Below are positions 47,701 through 59,765 of a stretch of DNA of 64,000 nucleotides, piece by piece. The notes beneath the pieces were generated by a model that searched no databases, was not told the origin of the DNA, and saw nothing but the letters and a program-made list of their open reading frames with translations. Each line of letters begins with the position of its first letter. Position 1 is the first letter of the stretch. Source of the DNA: Cardiocondyla obscurior (Eukaryota; Arthropoda; Insecta; Hymenoptera; Formicidae); contig NC_091864.1 of assembly GCF_019399895.1 (NCBI RefSeq), positions 12,936,001 to 13,000,000 of the forward strand, written 5' to 3'. Position numbers and translations under genes: made by a program.

Positions 47701-50082
47701 TTACACTAATTATAATAAGATGTATATATTTAATGCAAATTTATTTGACGCCAGGGATATTCAGGAGAAGACGAATACATAGCTTGTCAAGGTCCGAAAG
47801 AGGAAACCACATATGACTTCTGGAGAATGGTCAATCAATATAACATAAACATTATAGTTATGCTGACGCAATTAGTCGAAAAGGGCAAAGTCAGTTATGA
47901 TTATAAATTATAATTTACACAATATTAAGTGCCATTTGTTATATATTAACATCTTTTTCAGGAGAAATGTCATCAGTATTATCCGACGATAAAGGAAACT
48001 TTTCGATATGAAAACATGATGATACGGTGTACGAGTGAGTTGGATTTTAGGACGCATACCCAGAGAACGCTTGTATTACAAAAGGTTTCTTTTCTTTAAA
48101 GTTAAAAATAAATTTTGAGAACATTTTTATGGAAAGAATATCACTTACAAAATAATATAATTAATTACAGGACAATAAAAAAAGAACTATCACTCACTTG
48201 CACTTTAAAGACTGGCCTGATCACGATGTGCCCGAAGATTTCGATGCAATGATAAATTTTTGTCAAATAATGCGCCGCAATATTACGGCTAATAAAGGTT
48301 TCATCGTCGTTCATTGCAGGTATGAGCATATTTTCTATGAATAAAATTATTTTCCACTTTACCGTTTCAATTGTGCTGTGATTAATTAATTTTTTTTTTT
48401 ATAAAAAAATGGTTACAGTGCAGGGATTGGAAGAACAGGAACATTAATAGCGATAGATATTCTTCTGCAACAAATTCGGGATAATAGGAAGTTAGATGTA
48501 TTCGGAACTGTATATAGATTGCGACATCATAGAATAAATATGGTACAAAGAGAAGTAAGTAAATATACATAATCCAATCGCACAAAAATAATTTTTTAAA
48601 TTGCATTTTATAAAGAGAACATTTTTATCCAATTTCAGAGTCAATACGCTTATATATATAATTGTATAAAGCAAGTACTCAGGAATCCATATTTCTTAAA
48701 AACTTGTAAGTATCTATTACATTACTACGTTTTTTCAAAAGAATTAATTTTATTTTGTATTGTTGCAGACAAACCACCACCAGTTGAGCCAGTATATGAG
48801 AACACCTCTAAGAAAGCCAAAGATACAACCAATTCAGACACAAATCTAGTCAACAATATAGAAATATGTATGTAATATATATTTAATATAAATCTTATAC
48901 GTATACAAATACTCTATTTTCTATAGCAGACTAGACATTCTTTACTCTTATGGTATTATTAATAGTGTTAAAAAAAGCACGATAGAAATAACACTAATTT
49001 ATTTTGTACTACAGAATGAGAGTCTCTCCAACTATCTAATACGTGATGAGGTAGGAACAAATGCTTGGATCGCGTCATTCTTTTTCGCTTTGCTTTCCTT
49101 TCTTGCTTCACACACATTTTATTTACTCATACGTCTATTTACTTTATATTTTCTGAGCTAACATATGTATAATATATTCACTGCTTCTTACTGTGTATGT
49201 GATTGCGAAAAGAATAATTTTTCAACTGATATATGCTTGCGATGATCATTTATGAACTGAAAGTAATATAATTTAGAACGATTAAATTGTGATATAGCCA
49301 GTTATTACTTTTTGCATCACGGAAAATTAACTGTTTTTATTATAGTTTTTTAAAACGTTTTAATGTTAATGTTGTTTTAAAGAAACCATAATCATCGAAC
49401 TGCTTTTTTGAGCCAGTTCTATATTGCAAGTGCTTATATTATTATCTAATTCTTAAATTTCTAATGTGCTGCATGATTAATATTGTTCTAGTAAAAAAAC
49501 ATAACTCTATGGAGTCTCTGGAATCAATCTCTTCCAATCTTTTTTCTGGGTCAACTTCAACAAACATAACAAATAGCGGTAAGACTGAGATATAATCTTA
49601 TAAGTTTAAATTATTACGTATTATATTGAAATTTTACTGTCGTTTATATAATACAACAGATTTTATTTTACATAATTTTATTTTAAGATTTGAGGCAATG
49701 CAAATCAATGGGTGCCATAAATATAAAAACTCATCACACTACTGTAGGTAAGTAACGTTATCTTGAATCAAAATATGCATTGCTATAATAATTTTATTGT
49801 AAGAGTGATGTTGACAAATGCTGTTTTCTAGGAAAATATCGAACTCTAGATTGTATCTTTAAACTACTGAGAGATTCGTCATCTGAACTAAATAGAGAAA
49901 ATTTAATGCAGGAGAGTCTTCCATTATTAACTTGTTCAAGGTCTACTGACGTACTTGGCGATAGCATGCAATGCACGACAAATGGTACGTCCGTTATCTC
50001 TTAAAAAAATTTTACATTATACGATTGTTTCATTATATATTTGACAAGTTATAAATATTTTATAGATACAACTGATGACTGA
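41710..50082 (+). CDS. Receptor-type tyrosine-protein phosphatase, R3/Ptp52F-like, 22 coding exons
   Basis: A single-pass cell-surface phosphatase; insect relatives (Ptp52F, Ptp10D) act in axon guidance and tracheal tubes. Exons 41710-42064, 42465-42737, 42848-43126, 43375-43641, 43744-44085, 44217-44540, 44630-44977, 45099-45386, 45489-45692, 45818-45923, 47162-47388, 47469-47545, 47755-47889, 47962-48084, 48171-48319, 48419-48554, 48639-48705, 48769-48867, 49492-49578, 49688-49747, 49832-49984 and 50066-50082 give 1371 residues. Order: signal peptide, Ser/Thr-rich linker, seven or so FN3 domains each bounded by phase-1 introns, one membrane segment ([20 protein letters not shown], about 895-920), one PTP domain. 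The catalytic domain has [17 protein letters not shown], the P-loop [12 protein letters not shown] and QRESQYAY, so it should be active. No second PTP domain follows, which excludes LAR or Ptp69D types. Ptp52F is the closest guess, from architecture and size only. Confidence 0.9.
45924..47161. other. Intron between membrane and phosphatase exons, with promoter-like island
   Basis: This 1.2-kb intron separates the transmembrane exon from the catalytic domain. It contains a CpG-richer island (about 46180-46700), a TATA-like element and a downstream donor. A CT microsatellite joined to C and T runs lies at about 46940-46978. Confidence 0.5.
46279..46286 (+). promoter_or_regulatory. TATA-like box of a possible internal promoter
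   Basis: CTATATAG is followed about 30-40 bases later by a CG-rich stretch and, 283 bases on, by a good donor (TTGC|GTAAGT at 46569/46570). A transcript starting here could splice to the exon at 47162 and encode only the cytoplasmic phosphatase. No expression evidence is available. Confidence 0.3.
49015..49088 (+). other. Possible alternative terminal exon of the receptor phosphatase
   Basis: A clean acceptor (TTTTGTACTACAG) ends at 49014. Spliced from 48867 it completes a TAA stop at once (ATA T|AA), giving a protein that ends NNIEI. Skipping it to 49492 reads instead into a Ser/Asn-rich tail of about 105 residues. The right boundary given here is nominal. Confidence 0.4.
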
Positions 50083-50626
50083 ACTGTATACACTTATTTA
50101 TCAAGTTGATAAATATTAGACCAAAGCATAAACTAGAATTACTTGTAAATATACCTCTATAGAATATTAATGTACATATTTATTTCATTGACAATTTTTT
50201 GTAAATAATTACAAATACAGTACATTAAATGCCAGAATATATTATGTGATATTACCATTGTTCTATAAATTCATGCCTTGAATAATCTCTAGTTCAATTA
50301 AAACACATTGTGAATGCCAGAGATGGATATTGTGAAATAGAAAATACATTTATATAGGTAAATCAATAGGAAATAAAACATTTTATAAAATTCTTGAAAA
50401 CATTATTATTGATAAAAAAAAACTATGTACACACTTAACTCACATAATTTTGTACAATTTTATAATTATTATTTATTTTTAAGACACATGGAATCTAAAT
50501 TGCAACAAAGAACTTAAAATGTATTCTTTGTTCAGAGCTTAATTTTTTCCACTTAATGTCTTGCATTGAAATAAATACTGTCTAATAACTGTCTTCAAAA
50601 TATGAAAACATCCATATATTTTGGAA
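50083..50626. other. Convergent 3' region of the phosphatase and Dim1
   Basis: AT-rich 544 bases between two convergent stop codons. It must hold both 3' UTRs. A plus-strand AATAAA-type signal occurs near 50370. No other feature is seen. Confidence 0.5.
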
Positions 50627-51295
50627 TTAATATCGATATTTAGTAGAGTAATCTTTAGGAGAAACAACTAAACCTCTACCTTTTCTTGCACCTCTATAAA
50701 CTGTTTCAATAATGTCAATCATTTCTTGCTTGTCTTCCAACGTCCAATTAATTTTATTATTGTTTCCTGTACCTAAATCTATCATAATGTGTTTGTTCCT
50801 AAAGAAAAACATTACTGTACATGGATCGTACAGTTCATACCTACAAAATGAATACATGATTGTGATTTTATTATAGGTTATATATAGGTAAAAGATAAAC
50901 TTGTAATATGTTTTAGATTTTTTAAAAGATAAATTTTTTACTTACATTTTATTAAAATCTGGCACTTTTGTGATATCCACCAAATAAATAACGGCAAAGT
51001 TCTTGACTTTCTCGGCAATGTTATAGAGAACTTCATCCATTTTCATACACATTGGATCCCAATCATGCCCAAAACGAATTACCTGTAAAGGGCGGCATTA
51101 TTTTCAAGATATAAATTCTAATTTGAAATAATACATGTCGCAATCGACTAAATGTTTATTATGTTAATAAAATAAAAAGAATTTTTTTAATTAATTGAAT
51201 AAAATACTCAAACTCACTACAACTCTATCTTCTTCCGATAGAATAGCTTGATCAACCTGGTAGCCGTTTTCCAAATGCGATAGCATATACGACAT
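50627..51295 (-). CDS. Dim1: Thioredoxin-like protein 4A / Dim1 (U5 snRNP 15 kDa), three exons
   Basis: A core component of the U5 and tri-snRNP that contacts Prp6 and Prp8 and is needed for pre-mRNA splicing. Exons in transcript order are 51218-51295, 50946-51082 and 50627-50840, giving 142 residues, identical in length to human TXNL4A. The protein begins MSYMLSHLENGYQVDQAI and carries the family blocks VVVIRFGHDWDPMCMKMDE, NFAVIYLVDI and GTGNNNKINW, ending RGLVVSPKDYSTKYRY. The thioredoxin fold lacks a CXXC redox pair, as is normal for the family. The gene lies 498 bases downstream of CCDC93 on the same strand. Confidence 0.97.
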
Positions 51296-51793
51296 TTTGA
51301 GGAGTATTAAATGATAACTTATGATTATAAAATAATAGTTTTGTTGATTAAAATAATTAAAACAATATTTTGAGGTTAAAAAGAGTATCGTCTCCAGCTA
51401 GTCTTGAGGATCTTGAGTGTCGACTGTCTCAACTAGACGGTGGCGGCTCGTAACGAATTTTGTAGAAACTAAAATAAAATGCTTGCTTTTTCTCTTTTTT
51501 TTTTTTGATTATATACATATATTTGATATTTTATTTTATTTGATCTCAAATTAAAATTTGTCCACGATTAAACATACTACTGAAATCCTTTTCACCATAA
51601 TTGGACATATTTTAACTTAATATAAATTATACATATGTGTTTATATAAATTAGTACAATTTTAAATTATTGTAAGTTATTGAGTTTTGTATATGTAGTTA
51701 TTATGTAATACGCAGCGACTTAGTTCATCGTGATAATCTCATTTTACTAATTATAAACATTTGCTTAATTTTTTTTTTAATTAAAGAAATTAT
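51296..51793. other. Intergenic spacer between CCDC93 and Dim1
   Basis: AT-rich spacer of about 500 bases that should carry the CCDC93 3' end and the Dim1 promoter. A GC-richer core at 51390-51455 next to Dim1 is the likely promoter. No gene is seen. Confidence 0.45.
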
Positions 51794-54580
51794 TTATGGA
51801 CCACGGAGTTGAGCTAATAATGCTTCATTTTTACGACATTCAATAGTAAGCTGTCTAACTGCCGCAACATATTTGCGTTGCTGCTCTACAAGAGTAACAA
51901 GTTGCCTACTAAGTGTATCTCGTCTATTTTTTTCATCGGTACACCGTTTCTCCACCTAAATATACGACAAATATAAATTACAAAAGGTATGTAAAACGAG
52001 AAATTATAATCATATCACTGTTTCTCATATTACCATTGTCTTGTTGCGTTTCACTCCTGCAACAATTGTTTCGAATTGTTTTAAAAATTGTTCTTTGCCG
52101 CTCGTTGATGCCATAGCTCTGTAACAAAAAAAATGTTGAATTAGATATTCTTAACATTATAAATATATTAAATCTATTTATAATACTTACTCATTATAGT
52201 TATCTTGAATAGAATTTAGTAACGATAACTCCTTGCTTATATACAGTTTTGTATCATCAAGGGTATTATATAATGTGTAATATTGCTTAGTTTCTTTATG
52301 CTTAGCTGAAACTGTGACAACATGCTTCTTTAAAAATTTTGTTTAAAAAAACTTCTTTGAAAATAGTTATTTTAAAAATATATCTAATTAATTAATTAAC
52401 CTTGATTATAAAGTTCCATAAAACGACGTTGATATTGTGTTAGTTCAGAACGTCCTGGAACATCGTCTAATTGTCGTGTCAAAGACGCGATAACTCTATT
52501 CTTTTTAGCCAATTGCAATCGAATTTTTGTTATAGTTTCCTTTTGCTCTTCATATTCTTTGACACAGTTCTCTTCTTCCACCGGAGCATCGTTTTCAATC
52601 TCTTGCAACATATCTCGAAGAAGATTTAAGTCTGATTTACATTGCTCTCGGAAATGATGTTCTTGTTCTTTCAGTCCCTCATGCACAGATAAAAGTTCTT
52701 CTAATCGTTTGAAAATACTGAAAGTCGAATACAAATTTTTATTTATTCCATGTTTATTAAAAAATTGTAGGAACACGAAAAAATATTGTCTCTAAGAAAT
52801 TAATACTTATTTTTACATTAACCGATTATAACATTATTTCTAAATACCTGTCATTATCATTAATTTCAATTTCTCGAATTTTTCTAAATGAACGCTCAAT
52901 GGTTTCTCTTCTCGCACGATATTCTTTCACTTTCTCTACTATTTCAGTAAGTTTATCAGATAAGTTATCTCTTTCCTTCGTTAATTTGCGTACTCTAGAT
53001 TGCAATGTCGTTTTTTGTTTTTGCAATGCAATTAGAGCACGTGACGAATCCGTTGCTTCGCCATCCTGCATTAATACAAAAAAATGTCACGTTTTGTATA
53101 AGTAAAAATATATTTTATACTTAAACTTACCTCTATTGTAGATGTAGCCATGGTTGCATATTTTTCTGCCACTTTAGCAATTTCTTGTGCTTGTATGCCA
53201 ACAATATTTCCAACTGTATTTATATTTAAACGTGTCTATATTAAAATATAAGATTATTATTTAATTTATGTTTCAGTAACATAAAAAAAATTTACATACC
53301 AAATTTTCTTCTATGACGGATAGATTAGCGGTAATTTGTTCAGTCGTGTTCTAAAAAATATGAATTAATATAAACTTCTCTATTAATTCAAGAAATAAAT
53401 AAAATAAAAATTATAAATTCATAATTAATACCTTTTCATTTTTTTCGTTACTTGACTCAGTTTTTAAATCATTATTTTTAGAATCAGTCAATGGCATTGC
53501 TGACATATTTTTAACAGCCTCAAATGGAGCTTCATATTCTAACAATGTACCTATAAATTTATTTGATTCATCTTTCACAAAATCTTCTTTTTGTTTGAAC
53601 AAACGCCGCGGTTCGTAAGCTTTCTAAGTAAAAAACGTGAAATAGCACATTTTAATTACATATTCAATATTTGAAATACAATTGTGCTTACAGCATTATG
53701 CATTAAAAAAAAATAATTTCCACCTTAACTAAACGTAAATTTTTTATGACGTTCTCATTAGCCGTTGCTCCAATTTCAGAATCTTCACTAAAAAAATGCT
53801 TTTTGTGAAATTGATTCAATGCAAAAGCTCTCACAAAGTCTGCCATCTCTTGTCGCATTTCCATAGAACGTTTTACTAGCCATTGAATAACTGGAAATAT
53901 ATGAATGCAATCTAAACCTTGTATCTGATGTGGTTCTATTCGATATGGACAGTTCATTTTGGGCAGCATAACCACAATTTTCTCGGTCAAGGAACTGTAA
54001 TTTATGCAATGTCAAATATCAATTATTGTCAAAGAAATTTTCTAAATAAAAAAAAAATGTATGAAATAAAAAGACCTAAGTAAAATCTTAATGTTTCAAC
54101 AAATTTACCATGACATATACATACATTTTCTGACCAATTGTGAGATTCTCTTGGAAAAGTAAATCTACATCTACATCAAAATTGCATGATTCTATGCACC
54201 AAGTCATACCTCCAACAACCTAACAAATACATCATATTTAAAATTACATATAATAAAAATAAAATAATAATAATAAATAATTTTTGAACCTTGTCAAAAT
54301 TTGATAAGCCTTTGATTCTTGCCCTAAAGTAACCTGCTGCAACAAGTAGATCAATAATCTCTTGAAATTTAGTAGCCTGTTCTTCATCTTCACGTACATC
54401 AACCTAAGGACACAACGCTTAAACGATTAATAAAATATACATGCTTAAACTAGATAATAATTTTGAATTATGTACGTCTGATACATTCATATGGTAGTCA
54501 TTTGATACAAATAAAATATATAATCTTACCTCCGAGCTTTCAGAACTTCTTAGCAATCTTTTCGGCATGTCATTCAGCAT
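51794..54580 (-). CDS. CCDC93: Coiled-coil domain-containing protein 93 (CCDC93), twelve exons
   Basis: A subunit of the CCC complex (COMMD-CCDC22-CCDC93), which works with Retriever and WASH on endosomes to recycle membrane proteins. Exons in transcript order are 54530-54580, 54290-54403, 54125-54219, 53724-53994, 53432-53623, 53300-53350, 53131-53235, 52848-53065, 52401-52717, 52191-52311, 52034-52118 and 51794-51955. Phase is kept throughout and the product is 593 residues, against about 630 in human. The N-terminal calponin-homology-like region has [29 protein letters not shown] and [20 protein letters not shown]. The C-terminal two thirds is coiled coil, with the conserved [18 protein letters not shown] block and a final LLAQLRGP. 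The start [10 protein letters not shown] is the first ATG; another ATG four codons on is possible. Confidence 0.95.
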
Positions 54581-55237
54581 ATTGTAATTTTTCAGAGACA
54601 AAACGCTGTTATATATACTTGCAAACAACAAATTATTATATTTTATATTTAGGAGTAAAGTTGAAACAAAAACATAACCTGTCAACGTCGACAGAGAAAT
54701 TGGAGACTGTTGGAGACTCCACGGTTATCAACGTTGGGAAATTAACTACCCACCACTAGTACCACTACCCACTGAAACAGTTGTTATTATCGTTGACTAT
54801 AGGTGCATCCGGAAGTGCAACCGATCATTGCTGCAAATTTTTGTCAAAGTTCTATGCGATGTAAGGCATATTACAATAAAAATACACACATAAAAAAAAA
54901 ATCAAAACTAACACAAAATATATACATAAAAAAATATAATAATATTCATCAAAAATTATGTGCGTTTGTACGAATGCATAAAATAAACATCAGGTATGAT
55001 ACGTATAAAACTTTATTTTAAAATAAATAGTATAAAATAATTTTTAAATATGTTATTATATAACTTAAGAAAAAAATAAAATAAAATAAAGAATTTCAGC
55101 TATCTATATACTTATTTACAGCAAAGTAAGTGCTTGCAAACAACAATTTAGATTCAGTTTTATTTACGCCAATGCATGCACGCTGTATTTGTATCTAAAA
55201 TAAAAACGACTAAACTAAAATCACATATTGTTTGTAG
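54581..55237. other. Spacer between CCDC93 and the neuropeptide receptor
   Basis: AT-rich. The CCDC93 promoter should lie within about 54600-54850, and the rest is receptor 3' UTR. One alternative reading of the last receptor exon would end at a TGA at 55221-55223. No gene is supported. Confidence 0.45.
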
Positions 55238-58226
55238 TTATGGAAACTTCCGATCTTTTTGACGACGTGCTCTCGTTACTGGGCTGCTGATGGGCGAGGA
55301 GATGCTTTCGTTCGAATAGAAAGATTGAAGATGAGTCTTTCTTTTGGGACAAGTAAGTTTTTTGAGAAAAGCCACTTGTATTTATATTATTTTTATTTCT
55401 ATCCTTAATATTTTGCTGACTTGACGTAAAATAAAATATCTTTTTGGATAGAGCATTTATATGCCTAAAAAAAAAGTTTGTATAAATATATATAATTGAG
55501 CGCTTAGTAAAAAAAAAAAAGGGATTTATATTAACTTAGTAATAATATTATTAATATTAACTTAGTAATAAAAAAAGGGATAATTAATTTTTTTATTTTT
55601 GTACCTAGCAGAGCATATAATTTTTTCATCGGAATCGTTTAAGAAATCACTTCTACGTGGATGGAATTCTTTAGCAATTAACGTTTTGTCTACTAACCGT
55701 CTTGTTCTGCAGCATACCGCCTGTTTGAATGCCTTACGATATTTGCAGCTCATCAAAGTGTACAGTATCGGATTGACGGTAGTACTAAAGTAATAGAGAC
55801 ACCCGCTCAAAATGTAGAGCCATTCGTTTAAGTCGGGATAGTAATCAGATTCCTGTGCGTAGATGTAAACCAACCGCTGGGTATGAAAAGGAGCCCAGCA
55901 CAAAAAAAACATAATAACAACGCCTGAAATTAATCACATACAAAATTTATAAAGTTATCAATATCATCATTTTATACTTAGTACTATTATTATATTTGCT
56001 AACTTTAATTTTAATTATTGCACAATTAAATTAATTATTACAAGAAAAATAGTAGTATTATCGTACTTAGCATTCTGACGATGGATTTTCTAGATTGTCG
56101 ATGAGCGCCGTGAACGAAGGCATTTTCTATCGGACCAAGTGCCTTTTTAGTCCTACTCTTGATCTGCAACCCCATCCTTGTGTACAGCACGAAGATTATA
56201 AACATCGGTATTAAAAAGAATACGATGCAACTGAGCTCGTAAAGCGGAAATTTTGGCATATCAGGCAGAAGCATCCCGCAAATCGCCGAATCAGCTGAAT
56301 AATTTCCTGATTCTGAAAAGAGCGTTCAACGTTTAAACGTAAATCGAATTAATTATAAAATTATTTTTAATAAATTGTGCTAATTTATGTAAAAGACAGA
56401 ATTTAATAATACAATAAGCTCTTAATAACAAATTAAGACTAAAAAATTTGAATAATTTAATTATTGAATAAAAATTAATGTTTAGGTTTAACCTGGTGGA
56501 TATTCGACGAAATTGACTTTGGTATAAATCGCAAACGGTATGGCTGCAACCATTGCGATCAACCAAACTGCAACAATGATTCGTGTCGATCTTTCGAGAC
56601 TACTGATCGAATAGACGTGCAACGGATGACAAATGGCCAAATATCTTTGCACAGAAAAAGCGACGATCGTAAGAACTGACACGTAGGATGACCTGTCAAA
56701 ATTCCGGATTAAAAAGAGTGTTAGAAATCTTTGCGAGATGTAAAGAACCAGACAAAGTAATATTTCTTACATTTCTGACACGTACGCCCGGGTTTTGCAA
56801 AGCATTGTTCCTAGAGACCATGGATATTGCTGCCAGAAAACGCCCAGCTCATTGGGTAAACCTAAAATGTAATTAATTAGCATTTAATAAATTTTTAATT
56901 TCAATTTTTGCTGTACAAATTCTTTTTTAGCATTATTATTTAAATTATTTTAATATACTACATATATTAAAATAGCAAAGAAAAATAGTCTGCTTTTCAA
57001 GAAGAATTATTATCATGTTCAAAAGTCTTGCAAATTCTTCATAATGACGTATAAATATGAACGTAGTTGTTTCCATCGGTAAACAGACCACCGTGCAGAT
57101 AACAATCGTGATTGTACACATGAAACGAAGATTAATTTTAAGTTTTATCTATGTGCGTCAATGCTAAAAAGACAGGAGAGCATTTCAAGTTACTATGTGT
57201 ATGTGATCACGATAATAGATAACATACAATAATTGATTTTTTTATCCTGGTGAAAGATCACTTGTGTTGCTCTTTAAAATTAAACAAAGTATTGATAAAA
57301 ATTATTTTAATTGAATCTTTGAATATTCTCGATTTGTTTTCGTATTAATTGTTTTCGTATAAAATTTTATCGATAGCCTTAACAAAAGGAATCTTATATT
57401 TTTTAAATAATTTATTTTTATTTTAAATAAGCAAATAATATTTTCTGTTACTTTACTCTATTGCAACATATCTACTATTTCACGTTATTCTAACGGGAAC
57501 AATTTGGTCAAACCAGTTATCGTTATCAATCTCTTTACCAATTATCAAAATCATATTATCAGTGAGCGAAGTGCCATCGACAGTTAACGAGCCGCTAATT
57601 TATTAGCCAGAGACAATTCAGTCGTCGACAATGTTTTATACTTTACAATAAAACAAATAAACTTTTTACTCGCACATACGTAATCGCATCATGTTTTTTG
57701 CTGCCATTAGAAGCTGTATTCGAACATAGATTCACAATCAATGGATTTAAAGGATTATTCTAACTAAGATGTTTTTTTTTATATTTCTTTGGCAAGTAAA
57801 TAAGCATGAAAAGAACGGAGCGTAAGTTACGTGAACTAAAATTCAAATTTAAGAAATATTAGCCTACAAGAGCAAATGCTTAACATACAATCGCGATTGA
57901 AAAATTTTTGTGCCCGAATATTTACATGCTACCTTTGTTCGCTTACCTAATATGAGTAGAGTAAGATCAGATATGGCAAGACTGAAGAGGTAATAGTTGG
58001 TGGCAGTCTGCATGAACGAATTACGGACGATGACTATACAAGTAATGACATTGCCGAAAACTCCAGTGATGAAGATCATTATGTAAATAATTGTAAGCGG
58101 TATCATCAGTTTAAAAGATAAGTATTTAGGCCCCAAAACCATGCTGAGATACTCGGCTTCGGTTATGTTGCTCAGATCCCTGTTCCACCAGAAATCGAGT
58201 ATATCGTTTTCGTCCTGATTCTCCAT
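55238..58226 (-). CDS. CapaR: CAPA/pyrokinin-family neuropeptide GPCR, probably the CAPA receptor
   Basis: A class A G-protein coupled receptor of the neuromedin-U-like insect family. The CAPA branch controls Malpighian tubule secretion and the pyrokinin branch acts in other tissues. Exons in transcript order are 57947-58226, 56771-56861, 56493-56692, 56067-56312, then either 55562-55923 (392 residues) or 55605-55923 spliced to 55238-55340 (412 residues). Both keep phase. Seven hydrophobic helices are visible: GNVITCIVIV, NYYLFSLAISDL, a Cys after helix 2 (GTMLCKTRAYVSE), CWAPFHTQR and NPILYTLMSCKYRKAF. The sequence YVSVLTIVAFSVQRYLAICH and VEYPPGESGNYS before helix 5 favour CAPA over pyrokinin receptors. 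The helix-3 motif is QRY, not E/DRY. The first ATG is at 58224-58226. The assignment to CAPA is from remembered family features only. Confidence 0.8.
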
Positions 58227-59765
58227 GTTCGGAATTCTCGCAAGGATATCACACTTATTATTTTTTGCTTATGTCTTGGTATCCTGCACGCAAACAAAGA
58301 AATGTTAGATCTCGATAACCCGTCAGTAAATCTTCTTTTGCTGATTGTTAATAGGTCACTCACTTGCGGCGATGTACCTCGTAGAATACTCGCGGAGCAA
58401 GGAAGCTAACACAGCGTTTTATCTTATCGAATCCCAAGGCTGCAAATGCCAAAAGTAATTTTATTTTGAATGCAATATTCGATTGGTCCTTTGAGAATAA
58501 TTCTCTTTAAAATAAGTAAATATAAGAAACATATCACGCTTTTAATTAACGTTCGAATATTTTTGCAGTGTTACACAAGCTGTGACCAACGACCATCACT
58601 ACACAATGCGGTAATTTTCACTTTTGTTTCTCTTTTTATTATTTTTACCTATTCGAACTTCCATGCAATATATCCGGAACGTTTACAGCAATTCCACTTT
58701 CCACAGAGTTCCACTTTCAACTGTTACAAACGAAATTGAAATATCCGTTTGGTGGTGAAAAACACGTTAATTGTTTATAATTTAACGTTCGTGGGATATC
58801 ATAAATATACATGGAAAATGCACGTTTATGTTTCAGGTGAAACATGTGTCTTTACGGATTATGCAAGGACATAAAAATGAACTGTTTAAACTCTTGATCC
58901 GACACCACTGAATACTTAGATATTTATCACGAAGAAAGTATTCAAACAATCCGTCATCCGCGATAGAACGTTGCCAAGTACGAACTGAGCGTGATCTCGA
59001 TGATACCACTACAAACACCTGTCAGCTGCTTCATCTGTAGATTCCACTGATAGCGAATTTTCTTCAATACAGTTTCAAGAAAGAAAAGTTAGTTTAAATA
59101 TTTCGTATGTCTGTAAGTACAGAATAGTTACACTTACTTTCGAAGCAGTGTGGTAGTCTAGAGCGGGCGGCTCAAGTCTAGTAACCGCGGAATTACTGGT
59201 TCGATTCACAACGTTACGTATTTTATTTTTTTATTATTATTATTTTTTTTTAATTTTTACATTTTGGTGTAAAATTTAATAATTATATATCCTATTTTAT
59301 TATTATAATATTATATAAAAAGGAAAAGTAATAAAAAATGTAATATATTTTTTTATAAAGTTAAGTATTTATTTTATTAATTACATATTAAGTCGATGTA
59401 AGTCGTTTTTGCTAACGTCTTCTCAATGCAAAACGAAATATTCGTCGCATACAGGTTTATTCTACATGAAAAATAAGAAGTAAATTATTGCAACAAAAAT
59501 AATGGAGTAAAACAATTATTCCTTGCTTCAAGAAAATTTATAAACTAAAAATAATTGTTACGTTCTTTAAAAGTTTAAATTAAAATATTTTGACATTTTT
59601 GAAGAGAATAAATCACATCGATGTTGTAGGCAATAATACTTTTATTATTTAAATATACAAATATTAAAATTATTTTCTATTAAGTTGTAAAGTTTGTTAT
59701 ATAATTTATATGTACATTTTTACATATGCATTTTGCATATTATACGTAAAAAAAAAAGTCTTGAA
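58227..59765. other. Intergenic region with a tRNA-like element
   Basis: The right part of the receptor leader and promoter, then AT-rich spacer, then the 3' UTR of EIF1AD. A GC-richer island at 59150-59215 carries a B-box-like GGTTCGATTC and is followed by an AT-rich tail. Nothing else is supported. Confidence 0.4.
59141..59222 (+). repeat. Possible tRNA-derived element
   Basis: A short GC-rich segment with a B-box-like GGTTCGATTC, an upstream TGGTAGTCTAGAGCGGG that is weakly A-box-like, and a GCGG/CCGC inverted pair between them. The T-stem does not pair, so it is not a functional tRNA. The T/A-rich tail that follows would suit a decayed SINE. Confidence 0.25.

Noticed and set aside
59141..59222. 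Functional tRNA gene
   Set aside because: The T-stem around TTCGATT does not pair and no acceptor stem closes, so it is at best a relic.
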